From: Empedobacter brevis_A
GTDB lineage: Bacteria; Bacteroidota; Bacteroidia; Flavobacteriales; Weeksellaceae
DNA: 64,000 nt
Assembly (NCBI RefSeq): GCF_965118635.1
Contig: NZ_CBCPHV010000003.1
Span: 124,001 to 188,000 of the forward strand
Reading direction: 5' to 3'
In this document: piece after piece, positions 35,449-43,850 of the stretch
Numbering within the stretch: the stretch's first letter is position 1
How the letters are laid out: every line of letters begins with the position of its first letter
Program-made: the position numbers and the translations under genes
Notes under the pieces: model-generated
The model's database searches: none
What the model saw: only the letters and a program-made list of their open reading frames with translations
What the model was told of the DNA's origin: nothing

Positions 35449-35808
35449 TTACTTCGCTGGCTGTGTTGGCTGAGCTGGTAATTGATTTTGATTTGCTCCA
35501 TTTGCAGCAGGTTGTGCTGGTAAATTATTAGCTGGTGCAGTTACATTTTGCTTAATAGGTTTTATAGCATTTGGATTTTCATGTGTTGCACTTGCTCCAA
35601 TAATTAATACAATTACTGCGATGAATAATCCCCATGTTGTATTGTCTAAGAATTTATTTGTTCTTTGAACTCCAAACATTTGGCTTCCACCACCGCCACC
35701 GAAAGTAGAAGATAATCCACCTCCTTTAGGGTTTTGAGATAATACAATTAATACTAATAATACGCATAAAATCATGATAATAACCATGAAAAACTGAAAT
35801 AGTCCCAT
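35449..35808 (-). CDS. secG: Protein translocase subunit SecG
   Basis: Non-essential stimulatory subunit of the SecYEG channel. 119 residues: a membrane span at 6-25, the conserved LIVLSQNPKGGGLSSTFGGGG loop with GAQ-like SQMFGVQRTNKFLD, a second span at about 58-75, and a Pro/Ala/Asn/Gln-rich tail that extends it beyond E. coli SecG. It follows the TPR gene by 4 bases, at the end of the sigma54-lptE-TPR-secG series. Confidence 0.95.
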   Translation of the reverse strand: MGLFQFFMVIIMILCVLLVLIVLSQNPKGGGLSSTFGGGGGSQMFGVQRTNKFLDNTTWGLFIAVIVLIIGASATHENPNAIKPIKQNVTAPANNLPAQPAANGANQNQLPAQPTQPAK

Positions 35809-35812
35809 TTTA

Positions 35813-36961
35813 TTATTTAGAGTTTTTTAAATTTTCAATTTCTTTAATTCGATTTGCAAATAAACTATTTTTTTCTGGATATTTCAAAATTAATATCTTA
35901 TAAGCTTTAATCGCTTTGTCATATTTTTTTTGCTCAATGTAAATTTGAGCTAAAGTTTCGGTCATCAAATCTGAGTATTCTTCTGTGTTTTGAACAAAAT
36001 TTGATGATGAGCTGACTGGTGTAATATCCGTTTTTTTCATCGGAACTATTTTTGGATTTTTTTCCAAGAAATCATCAATCAGTTTATATTTTATTTCTCT
36101 TTCTGCAATTTCTTGCTCTTCTTCAATCTCTTTTTGCGTTTTTGATTGAGAAGGAACTTTCTTTAACCAATCAGTAAAAGAAAATGTTGAATTATCTGAA
36201 TTGTTTTCAATGAATTCTACTTTTTCCTCAATTACTTCAGGTTTAGAATTTTCAATGATTTCAATATTTTCAGTTAATTTATTTGTCTGTTCTTCTTTCT
36301 GATTATCTTCTATTGTTTCAATTATTTGCTGAGGTTCTGATTCTGTAATTTCGATTCCAGAAGTTTGTTGAACAGCATTTTTAATATCATTTTCAGAAGT
36401 TAACATTTCCTCTTTAGAAGAATTATTTTCTTCAACAAATTTGTTCGTGATTTCAGCAACTTCGTTCAATTCTTCATCCGAAATAAGATCAACTTCATCA
36501 TCTGTTTTCAATTCAGATTCTTCTGTATCATTTTCTATCATTTCGTCAACAATAATATTTTCATTGATTTCTTCTGAATTTGATTCGGAAATAGTTTCAA
36601 TTTCTTGATTTAATTCTTCTTCTATCGCTTTATCAATAACTTCTACAGTTTCATTATTATCTTCAATAATTTCAGAAGTAGAATTTTCTAAATTAGATTC
36701 AGAAATAGTTTCAGTTTGAATTTCTTTCTGAATCGGTTTGGAATTGATGTAATGATACAAATCAACGCGGTTGCTGCTATGAATTGAAGTTTTGTTTAGA
36801 TAATCCTCAAAAGAAGGATGATTTTCTTTTTTCAAACCATAAAGTAACAAAGCGCGTAAAGTATAGAAATATGGATATTTCTCTACTTCTTTTTTAAGAA
36901 GCGGAATATCCGATCTTTCGACTTCGTACGGATGTGCTACTAAATATTCAATTCTGGTCAT
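35813..36961 (-). CDS. Acidic protein with C-terminal TPR-like helices
   Basis: 382 residues, function unknown. The first 90 residues are a helical domain (TRIEYLVAHPYEVERSDIPLL...YFYTLRALLLYGLKKE) typical of a Bacteroidota family next to secG. Residues about 95-250 are very acidic low complexity (Glu, Asn, Ser, Ile) and probably disordered. The C-terminus has TPR-like helices (LTETLAQIYIEQKKYDKAIKAYKILILKYP). No signal peptide. It lies between lptE (23-base gap) and secG (4-base gap). Its position suggests an envelope-related scaffold, but this is inference. Confidence 0.7.
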   Translation of the reverse strand: MTRIEYLVAHPYEVERSDIPLLKKEVEKYPYFYTLRALLLYGLKKENHPSFEDYLNKTSIHSSNRVDLYHYINSKPIQKEIQTETISESNLENSTSEIIEDNNETVEVIDKAIEEELNQEIETISESNSEEINENIIVDEMIENDTEESELKTDDEVDLISDEELNEVAEITNKFVEENNSSKEEMLTSENDIKNAVQQTSGIEITESEPQQIIETIEDNQKEEQTNKLTENIEIIENSKPEVIEEKVEFIENNSDNSTFSFTDWLKKVPSQSKTQKEIEEEQEIAEREIKYKLIDDFLEKNPKIVPMKKTDITPVSSSSNFVQNTEEYSDLMTETLAQIYIEQKKYDKAIKAYKILILKYPEKNSLFANRIKEIENLKNSK

Positions 36962-36984
36962 TGCTCAAATATAAGGTTATTTTT

Positions 36985-37494
36985 TTACCAATCCATCGCA
37001 ATTGAAGCAAAAACTTGATCGCGAATATCATTAATAATTAGTGGAACAATAGTGGGTTCTACAGAACTTAAAATTGCATTTCCATCATATAATTGAAATG
37101 CAGAAAATGTTTTATCGTAACTTTTAGATTCATCTTTATTATTGATATATCTAACTTTTACATAAACTGTTAATCTGTTTTTAGCAGCAATATCATTGGA
37201 TTGGATAGCTTCTGGAACAATATCATAACCCGTAATTTCACCTTCAATAATTAAATCTGAATTTTCGTTCGAGTTTAATTTTAATTTTGTTCTACTTCTG
37301 AAAATATCTTGAATCGCAATTGTTAAATCTTGACTTAAAGTAGGATTTTGTTGAGGTGCATAATTGGGAAAAGTTGCCACATAAATTGTGTTCCAATCTG
37401 GTTGGATTGCAGCTCCCGAAAGCGAATATTTTATACATCCTGTTAAGCTAAAAATAGCGAAAAGACTAAGGATGAATAGTTTTATTTTGTTCAT
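36985..37494 (-). CDS. lptE: LPS-assembly lipoprotein LptE (Bacteroidota type)
   Basis: Outer-membrane lipoprotein plugging LptD during LPS insertion. 169 residues: a signal peptide with lipobox LTGC (Cys20), then a sequence typical of Bacteroidota LptE (YSLSGAAIQPDWNTIYVATFPN, LTIAIQDIFRSRTKLKL, DLIIEGEITGYDI). It starts 2 bases after the stop of the sigma-54 activator gene, so the two are coupled. Confidence 0.88.
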   Translation of the reverse strand: MNKIKLFILSLFAIFSLTGCIKYSLSGAAIQPDWNTIYVATFPNYAPQQNPTLSQDLTIAIQDIFRSRTKLKLNSNENSDLIIEGEITGYDIVPEAIQSNDIAAKNRLTVYVKVRYINNKDESKSYDKTFSAFQLYDGNAILSSVEPTIVPLIINDIRDQVFASIAMDW

Positions 37495-37496
37495 AC

Positions 37497-38768
37497 TTAC
37501 AAATGATATTGTTTTATTTTGCGATACAATGTACGCTCAGAAATTCCTAATTCATCAGCAGCCATTTTACGTTTTCCTTTGTGTTTTTCGAGTGCTAATT
37601 TTATCATTTCCTTTTCGTTGTCTTGTAACGAAAGTGATTCTGGTTCTTCGATTGGGCTTACATCGTAAACATCGTTCGAATAATCGTATTGCGGTTGTTG
37701 ATATGTAGGCGGATTTGGAGTAGAAGATGCTGTTACTAAATTGTATTGACTTGGAATAAAATCATTCTCAGACTCATTTTTATCTTGATAAACACGTTGA
37801 ATTAATTCTTGTGTATTCCCATTCAAATCATCAACATTTTTGTGCTTTATCAAATCTAATGTTAAAGCGCGCAAATCGTTCAAATCTTTTTTCATATCCA
37901 ATAAAACCTTGAACAATAATTCGCGTTCCATAAAATCAGAAGAATTTCCGTCTTTAGATTTGTTCGTAACGGTTAACATTGTAGAATTATTTGGTAATAA
38001 TTCCATTATTTTTTCTAATGAAATTACGCGTTCTTTTTCAATAACAGAAACTTGCTCTGCAAAATTTCTCAATTGACGAACATTTCCTGGCCAAGGATAA
38101 TTTGCAATATAATTTTGTGCTTCTGGAGAAAGCTCGATATGTGGCATTCTGTACTTATTTGCAAAATCTGAAGCAAATTTTCGGAATAATAAATTGATAT
38201 CTTCTTTTCGATCTCGTAAAGCTGGAATATCTATTTGAACTGTATTTAATCGGTAATATAAATCTTCTCTAAATTTCCCTTTTTCAACAGCTTCTTTTAA
38301 TTTTACGTTTGTAGCAGCAACAACTCTTACATTGGTTTTTTGTAATTCCGAAGAACCAACTTTCATAAATTCGCCCGATTCTAAAATGCGCAACAAACGT
38401 ACTTGTGTTGCTAAAGGTAATTCTCCAACTTCATCTAAGAAAATTGTTCCACCATCAGCTACTTCAAAATAACCTTTACGAGTTTGTGTAGCGCCTGTAA
38501 AAGCACCTTTTTCGTGTCCAAATAATTCAGAATCGATTGTCCCTTCAGGAATAGCACCACAGTTAACAGCGATGTAATTATTGTGTTTGCGAGCAGATTG
38601 ATTATGTATTATTTTCGGAATAAATTCTTTTCCAACACCACTTTCTCCAATAACAAGAACAGAAATGTCAGTAGGAGCAACTTGAATCGCTTTTTCTAAA
38701 GCACGATTCAAAGCTGCATTATTTCCAATGATTCCAAAACGTTGTTTGATAGTTTGTAAAGAATCCAT
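37497..38768 (-). CDS. Sigma-54-dependent transcriptional activator without a receiver domain
   Basis: Bacterial enhancer-binding protein of 423 residues. The AAA+ domain starts almost at the N-terminus (FGIIGNNAALNRALEKAIQVAP), with Walker A GESGVGKE at 41-48, the sigma-54-contacting GAFTGA loop at 88-93, Walker B GGTIFLDEVGELP, and the R-finger region. A linker of about 110 residues precedes a Fis-type HTH at the C-terminus (KRKMAADELGISERTLYRKI). There is no receiver, GAF or PAS domain, so input must come from another protein or from expression level. It is coupled to lptE. Target promoters are not shown by the sequence. Confidence 0.93.
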   Translation of the reverse strand: MDSLQTIKQRFGIIGNNAALNRALEKAIQVAPTDISVLVIGESGVGKEFIPKIIHNQSARKHNNYIAVNCGAIPEGTIDSELFGHEKGAFTGATQTRKGYFEVADGGTIFLDEVGELPLATQVRLLRILESGEFMKVGSSELQKTNVRVVAATNVKLKEAVEKGKFREDLYYRLNTVQIDIPALRDRKEDINLLFRKFASDFANKYRMPHIELSPEAQNYIANYPWPGNVRQLRNFAEQVSVIEKERVISLEKIMELLPNNSTMLTVTNKSKDGNSSDFMERELLFKVLLDMKKDLNDLRALTLDLIKHKNVDDLNGNTQELIQRVYQDKNESENDFIPSQYNLVTASSTPNPPTYQQPQYDYSNDVYDVSPIEEPESLSLQDNEKEMIKLALEKHKGKRKMAADELGISERTLYRKIKQYHL

Positions 38769-38789
38769 TTTTTTATTTTTTAGGTTTTG

Positions 38790-38810
38790 GAAATTGAAAT
38801 TTTCAATTTC
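38790..38810. repeat. 21-base palindrome upstream of the sigma-54 activator gene
   Basis: GAAATTGAAA and TTTCAATTTC arms (38790-38799, 38801-38810) around one base, in the 99-base gap between miaB and the activator gene. It could be an operator or a weak AT-rich terminator of miaB. Confidence 0.5.
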
Positions 38811-38867
38811 ATGAGTTTTTTTGATTTTGAAATGATTCTGAAAACTAAATTCAGAATGTTAGATAAA

Positions 38868-40313
38868 TTAATCTTCTATCATTTCACCAATCAAAGTAGC
38901 CGTTGTACAGCTATTTGCTTTAACATTTACAAAATCTCCTATTTTAGTTCCTTCTACTTTTGGAAAAACTAAAACGGCATTTTGTGTGTTACGTCCATAC
39001 CAGAAATTTTCGTCACGTTTAGAGTTTCCTTCGATCAAAACTTCATGAATTTTTCCAACATAACTATTCATTCTTTCTGCTGAATGTCTTTGTTGCATTT
39101 CGATGATTTCTTGTAAACGACGTTTTTTATCTTCTGGTAAAACATCATCTGGCATTTTTTTGTGTGCTGGTGTTCCAGGACGTTCAGAATAAGCAAACAT
39201 ATAACCGAAATCATATTTTACATATTCCATTAATGATAAAGTATCTTGATGTTCTTCTTCTGTTTCTCCACAGAAACCTGCAATCATATCGTGAGATAAG
39301 GCGCAATCTGGAACAATACGACGAATTTTATCAATTAATTCGAAATATTCTTCACGTGTATGTTGGCGATTCATTCGAGCTAAAACAGTTGTAGAACCTG
39401 ATTGAACTGGTAAATGAATGTATTTACAAATATTTTTGTGCTTTGCCATCATTTCTAATACTCCTTCTTCCATATCTTGCGGATTAGAAGTTGAGAAACG
39501 TAAACGAATATTAGGGAATTGCGTAGCAACCATATCTAATAATTGTGCGAAATCAACAGCAGTTGCTTTTTGAATATCTGTTGCATTTTTGAAATCCTTT
39601 TTTGGTCCTCCTCCGTACCATAAATATGAATCGACATTTTGGCCTAAAAGTGTGATTTCTTTGTAACCTGATTCTGCTAATTCTTTACATTCATTGATGA
39701 TAGAATGTGGATCACGAGAACGTTCACGACCGCGAGTGAAAGGAACAACGCAAAATGTACACATGTTATCGCAACCGCGAGTAATCGTTACAAAAGCAGT
39801 TACACCATTACCTCCTAAACGAACAGGAGAAATTTCGGCATATGTTTCTTCTTTTGATAATTGTACGTTTACCGCATCACGACCATCTTCAACGTCATTG
39901 ATTAGATTTGGTAAATCACGATAAGCATCTGGTCCAACAACGATATCAACTAAATGTTCTTCTTCAAGAAATTTATGTTTTAAACGCTCGGCCATACAAC
40001 CTAAAACTCCAATTTTAAGACCTGGATTTTGTTTTTTGATTGCGTTTAAAGTTCCCAAACGTTTACGAACAGTCTGTTCAGCTTTTTCACGAATAGAACA
40101 AGTGTTTAAAAGAATTAAATCTGCTTCGTCTACTTTTTGAGTGGTTTGATAACCTTCATTATTTAGAATAGATGCAACAATCTCACTATCCGAGAAATTC
40201 ATTTGACATCCGTAACTTTCTAAGAATAATTTCTTGGTTGCATTACGAGTTGGAGCAGTCATTAAAGCTTCTCCTTGTCTTGCTTCATCTATATGTTTTT
40301 CTTCTGTATGCAT
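38868..40313 (-). CDS. miaB: tRNA-2-methylthio-N6-dimethylallyladenosine synthase
   Basis: Radical SAM methylthiotransferase that modifies A37 of tRNAs reading UNN codons. 481 residues: an N-terminal UPF0004 domain with the auxiliary-cluster cysteines (ESYGCQMN with Cys36, NTCSIRE, GCMAERL), the radical SAM motif RGCDNMCTFC, SGSTTVLARMNRQHTREEY, and a C-terminal TRAM domain. Length is normal. It is upstream of the sigma-54 activator on the same strand, which appears to be a conserved flavobacterial order (from memory). Confidence 0.97.
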   Translation of the reverse strand: MHTEEKHIDEARQGEALMTAPTRNATKKLFLESYGCQMNFSDSEIVASILNNEGYQTTQKVDEADLILLNTCSIREKAEQTVRKRLGTLNAIKKQNPGLKIGVLGCMAERLKHKFLEEEHLVDIVVGPDAYRDLPNLINDVEDGRDAVNVQLSKEETYAEISPVRLGGNGVTAFVTITRGCDNMCTFCVVPFTRGRERSRDPHSIINECKELAESGYKEITLLGQNVDSYLWYGGGPKKDFKNATDIQKATAVDFAQLLDMVATQFPNIRLRFSTSNPQDMEEGVLEMMAKHKNICKYIHLPVQSGSTTVLARMNRQHTREEYFELIDKIRRIVPDCALSHDMIAGFCGETEEEHQDTLSLMEYVKYDFGYMFAYSERPGTPAHKKMPDDVLPEDKKRRLQEIIEMQQRHSAERMNSYVGKIHEVLIEGNSKRDENFWYGRNTQNAVLVFPKVEGTKIGDFVNVKANSCTTATLIGEMIED

Positions 40314-40336
40314 TCTAAAATGGATATTTTATCGTG

Positions 40337-40344
40337 CAAAAATA
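40337..40344 (-). promoter_or_regulatory. TAnnTTTG -7 box for miaB
   Basis: The minus strand reads TATTTTTG, 23 bases before the miaB ATG at 40313. No clear -33 TTG. Confidence 0.5.
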
Positions 40345-40381
40345 ATAAAACTATGTGACATATTGGCAGTAAAATTTTCTT

Positions 40382-40410
40382 TTGCATTTTATTAACATTT
40401 CGTAGATTTG
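40382..40410 (+). promoter_or_regulatory. Promoter TTG-N18-TAGATTTG
   Basis: TTG at 40382-40384 and TAGATTTG at 40403-40410, a full consensus Bacteroidota promoter, 25 bases before the ATG of the membrane-protein gene. Confidence 0.7.
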
Positions 40411-40435
40411 AGAAAATCTAAAAAAATAAAAAACT

Positions 40436-41230
40436 ATGGATGACAAAGTGAGACAAAGAATAGAAGAAATTAAGCAACGCGGAGTTAATGTTAACATCGG
40501 CGATATTTTTTCAAAATCATGGGAAATTTTTTCAGGTATCGCACTTTATGCGATTCTTGCAATAGTAATTGCATTTGTGATTAATTTTGCGATTAATTTC
40601 TTTTTAGGATTAGTGATTTCGGCACCAACAATGGTTATTAGTGATCCGTCAGATATTAATGAAGTGCTTTCAGAAGCTTCATCTCCTTTAGCATGGGCAG
40701 GTAATATTATTAGCATTGTAGTTTCAGCCGCTCTAGCTCCTATAACTGTAAGTGTTTTGACTATGGCTAAAAAATTTAATAAACATGAAAATCCTGATTT
40801 TTCAGATTTATTTGTTCATTATAAAGATGGAAAATTTGGCGTTATTTTTACAACATATTTAGCTGTTCAGTTTTTAGGATTGATAGGGGTTTTATTATGT
40901 ATTATACCTGGAGTTATTTTTTACGTTACATCAATATTAGCAATTCCTTTTGTTTTATTTACAAATTTTACAACTACAGAAGCTATAAAATCAAGCGTCA
41001 GTATTTTGTTTAAAAATTTTGGAACTGCTTTTCTTTTTTGTTTAGCTTGTTTTGGTGTAGCAATTTTAGGAGTTTTGGCTTGTGGAGTAGGATTATTGGT
41101 AGCAATACCTTTGATATCGATTGCAACATATGTTTTGTATGAGACAATTATAGGAACAGATGACGATCAACAATCAGAAATAGACCAAATCGGAACAGAT
41201 ATTTATAAGGATAATCCTTACATGAAATAG
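40436..41230 (+). CDS. Multi-pass membrane protein of unknown function
   Basis: 264 residues. A polar N-terminus (DDKVRQRIEEIKQRGVNVNIGDIFSKSWEIF) leads into about six hydrophobic spans from residue 35 to 240, then an acidic C-terminal tail. The start resembles membrane-domain proteins of the glycerophosphodiesterase-membrane/DUF975 type, where a KSWEIF-like helix precedes the spans, but the match is only by pattern. It has its own promoter and a hairpin terminator before topA, so it is an independent unit. Confidence 0.7.
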   Translation: MDDKVRQRIEEIKQRGVNVNIGDIFSKSWEIFSGIALYAILAIVIAFVINFAINFFLGLVISAPTMVISDPSDINEVLSEASSPLAWAGNIISIVVSAALAPITVSVLTMAKKFNKHENPDFSDLFVHYKDGKFGVIFTTYLAVQFLGLIGVLLCIIPGVIFYVTSILAIPFVLFTNFTTTEAIKSSVSILFKNFGTAFLFCLACFGVAILGVLACGVGLLVAIPLISIATYVLYETIIGTDDDQQSEIDQIGTDIYKDNPYMK

Positions 41231-41240
41231 ATAAAATTAT

Positions 41241-41280
41241 GAGGCAGTTGAAATCATTTTTTGGCTGCTTCATTTTTTTG
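41241..41280 (+). terminator. Probable terminator of the membrane-protein gene
   Basis: GAGGCAG and CTGCTTC arms (one G-T pair) across a long loop, followed by a T7 run. It overlaps the -33 region of the topA promoter. Confidence 0.5.
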
Positions 41281-41292
41281 TTATTAATTTTG
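41261..41292 (+). promoter_or_regulatory. Promoter of topA (TTG-N21-TAATTTTG)
   Basis: TTG at 41261-41263 and TAATTTTG at 41285-41292, 23 bases before the topA ATG at 41316. Confidence 0.65.
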
Positions 41293-41315
41293 CAGAAATT
41301 TTTTAAGAAAACAAT

Positions 41316-43850
41316 ATGTCTAAAAATCTCGTTATTGTTGAGTCCCCAGCAAAAGCTAAAACCATTCAAGGTTTTTTAGGTGATGATTTTATCGTGGAAT
41401 CAAGTTTTGGTCACGTGGTCGATTTACCAAAGAAAGGAATGGGAATCGAAATCGAGAATCATTATAAGCCAATATACGAAGTAACACCTGATAAAAAGGA
41501 GGTTGTAAGTAAACTAAAAAAATTATCTTCTAAAGCCCAAACAGTTTGGTTAGCATCCGATGAGGACCGCGAAGGAGAAGCTATTTCTTGGCATTTGTAT
41601 CATGTTCTTGATTTAAAAAAGAAGGATACAAAGCGTATTGTTTTTAATGAAATTACAAAAAAAGCAATTCAGCATGCTGTCGAAAATCCACGTCAGATTG
41701 ATATAAATTTAGTTGATGCACAACAAGCGCGTCGCGTTTTGGACAGATTAGTAGGTTTTGAAATGTCTCCAATTTTATGGAAAAAAATAAAACCGGGATT
41801 ATCTGCAGGTCGTGTTCAATCAGTTTCTGTTCGATTAATTGTCGAGCGTGAAAAAGAAATTCAGAATTTCGTTCCAGTATCATCGTACAAATTCATTGCG
41901 ATTTTCGAAACAAATGAAGGAAGAACATTAAAAGCTGCTTTAACAAAAGAATTTTTAACGTTAAAAGAAGCCGAAGATTTCTTAGAAACATGTGTAGGAG
42001 CAGATTTCAAAGTGAATGATTTACAAAAGAAACCTGCGAAACGTACACCTTCAGCACCTTTTACAACATCAACTTTACAACAAGAAGCATCTCGTAAATT
42101 AGGTTTTTCTGTTTCGAGAACGATGCGCGTTGCACAACAATTATACGAATCTGGACATATTACCTATATGAGAACAGATAGTGTGAATTTGTCTGATGAT
42201 GCTTTAGCTGCAGCAAAAACAGAGATAGAATCTGCTTATGGAAACAAATATGTTGAGATAAGAAAGTATAAAAATAAAAATTCTGCTGCACAAGAAGCCC
42301 ACGAAGCTATTCGACCAACACATTTCGAAAATCACTCAATTAATGCAGACGATTCTATGCGAAAATTGTATGATTTAATTTGGAAAAGAACAGTTGCTTC
42401 TCAAATGGCAAATGCAGAATTAGAACGCACAATCATTGATATTGATAACAACAAAAATCAATTTATTTTTCAAGCAAAAGGAGAAGTAATTGTTTTTGAT
42501 GGATTCCTAAAAGTTTATCAAGAATCTCGTGATGAAGATGATGCAGATGATGATAAAGTATTATTGCCAAGTGTAAAAGTAAATGAAAGTTTAAAAGCTG
42601 ATGAAATAAACGGAACAGAACGTTTTTCTCGTCCGGCGGCTCGTTATACAGAAGCATCTTTGGTAAAAAAATTAGAAGAATTAGGAATTGGTCGTCCTTC
42701 AACTTATGCACCAACGATTTCTACAATCCAAAACAGAGGTTATGTTGAAGTTGGTGAATTGGATGGTCAAGAACGAAAATACAATACATTAACGTTAATC
42801 GATAATCAAATAAAGAAAGAACAACAAAAAGAAATTTTTGGTGCTGATCGTCGTAAATTAATGCCAACAGATATAGGAATTGTGGTAAATGATTTCTTGG
42901 TTGATTATTTTACGAATGTAATGAATTATGATTTTACAGCGCGTGTCGAAAATAGTTTTGATGAGATTGCAGAAGGTAAATTAAATTGGGCAAATATGAT
43001 TGATGAATTTTATAAGAAATTTCATCATGTTGTAGAAGATGTTCAAGAAAATGCTGATCGTGCAACTGGAGAACGCGAGTTAGGAAATGATCCAGTTTCA
43101 GGTAAAAAAGTTCATGCACGTATTGGACGTTTTGGACCAATGATTCAGATTGGAGAAGCAGAAGACGAAGAAAAACCACGTTTTGCAAGTCTTCAAAAAC
43201 ATCAATCTATTCATAATATTACGTTAGAAGAAGCTTTGAAATTGTTTGAATTACCAAAAACTTTAGGCGAATATAAAGCGCATGAAGTGGAAGTAAATAT
43301 CGGACGTTTTGGACCTTATGTGAAATTTGATGATAAATATATTTCAATTCCTAAAGAGGAAGATCCGATGGATTTATCATTTGATCGCGCAGTTGAATTA
43401 ATTGAAGAAAAATTAAAAGCCGATGCGCCAATTGCACAATACGAAGGTTATGATGTAACGAAAGGAAAAGGACGTTTCGGACCGTTTATCAAATGGAATG
43501 AATGGTTTATTAATGTTCCAAAAAAATACGATTTCGATCATTTATCACAAGCTGATATTATAGAATTAATCGAAGATAAAAAACGCAAAGAATCTGAACG
43601 TGTTGTGCGCGAATGGCCAGAACAAGAAATACGTTTAGAGAAAGCGCGTTGGGGACGTTTCAACTTAATTCAAGGGAAAATAAAAGTTGAATTACCAAAA
43701 GAAACTAATCCAGAAGCGTTGACTTTGGCTGAGGTAGAAAAACTAATTGAAGCAGCAAAACCGAAAAAGAAAGCTGCAGCTAAAAAAGCACCAGCAAAAA
43801 AGACAACGGCAAAGAAAACGACAACAAAAAAAACAACGACTAAAAAGTAA
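41316..43850 (+). CDS. topA: DNA topoisomerase I with lysine-rich tail
   Basis: Type IA topoisomerase relaxing negative supercoils. 844 residues: TOPRIM domain from NLVIVESPAKAKTI with DEDREGEAI acidic cluster, catalytic Tyr284 in ITYMRTDSVNLS, and ASLVKKLEELGIGRPSTYAPTI. The C-terminus has three GRFGP repeats (GRFGPMIQI, GRFGPYVKF, GRFGPFIKW) and a related GRFNLI unit instead of zinc-finger domains. The last 30 residues are Lys/Ala/Thr repeats (KKAPAKKTTAKK), histone-H1-like, likely binding DNA. The stop overlaps the next gene by one base. Confidence 0.97.
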   Translation: MSKNLVIVESPAKAKTIQGFLGDDFIVESSFGHVVDLPKKGMGIEIENHYKPIYEVTPDKKEVVSKLKKLSSKAQTVWLASDEDREGEAISWHLYHVLDLKKKDTKRIVFNEITKKAIQHAVENPRQIDINLVDAQQARRVLDRLVGFEMSPILWKKIKPGLSAGRVQSVSVRLIVEREKEIQNFVPVSSYKFIAIFETNEGRTLKAALTKEFLTLKEAEDFLETCVGADFKVNDLQKKPAKRTPSAPFTTSTLQQEASRKLGFSVSRTMRVAQQLYESGHITYMRTDSVNLSDDALAAAKTEIESAYGNKYVEIRKYKNKNSAAQEAHEAIRPTHFENHSINADDSMRKLYDLIWKRTVASQMANAELERTIIDIDNNKNQFIFQAKGEVIVFDGFLKVYQESRDEDDADDDKVLLPSVKVNESLKADEINGTERFSRPAARYTEASLVKKLEELGIGRPSTYAPTISTIQNRGYVEVGELDGQERKYNTLTLIDNQIKKEQQKEIFGADRRKLMPTDIGIVVNDFLVDYFTNVMNYDFTARVENSFDEIAEGKLNWANMIDEFYKKFHHVVEDVQENADRATGERELGNDPVSGKKVHARIGRFGPMIQIGEAEDEEKPRFASLQKHQSIHNITLEEALKLFELPKTLGEYKAHEVEVNIGRFGPYVKFDDKYISIPKEEDPMDLSFDRAVELIEEKLKADAPIAQYEGYDVTKGKGRFGPFIKWNEWFINVPKKYDFDHLSQADIIELIEDKKRKESERVVREWPEQEIRLEKARWGRFNLIQGKIKVELPKETNPEALTLAEVEKLIEAAKPKKKAAAKKAPAKKTTAKKTTTKKTTTKK

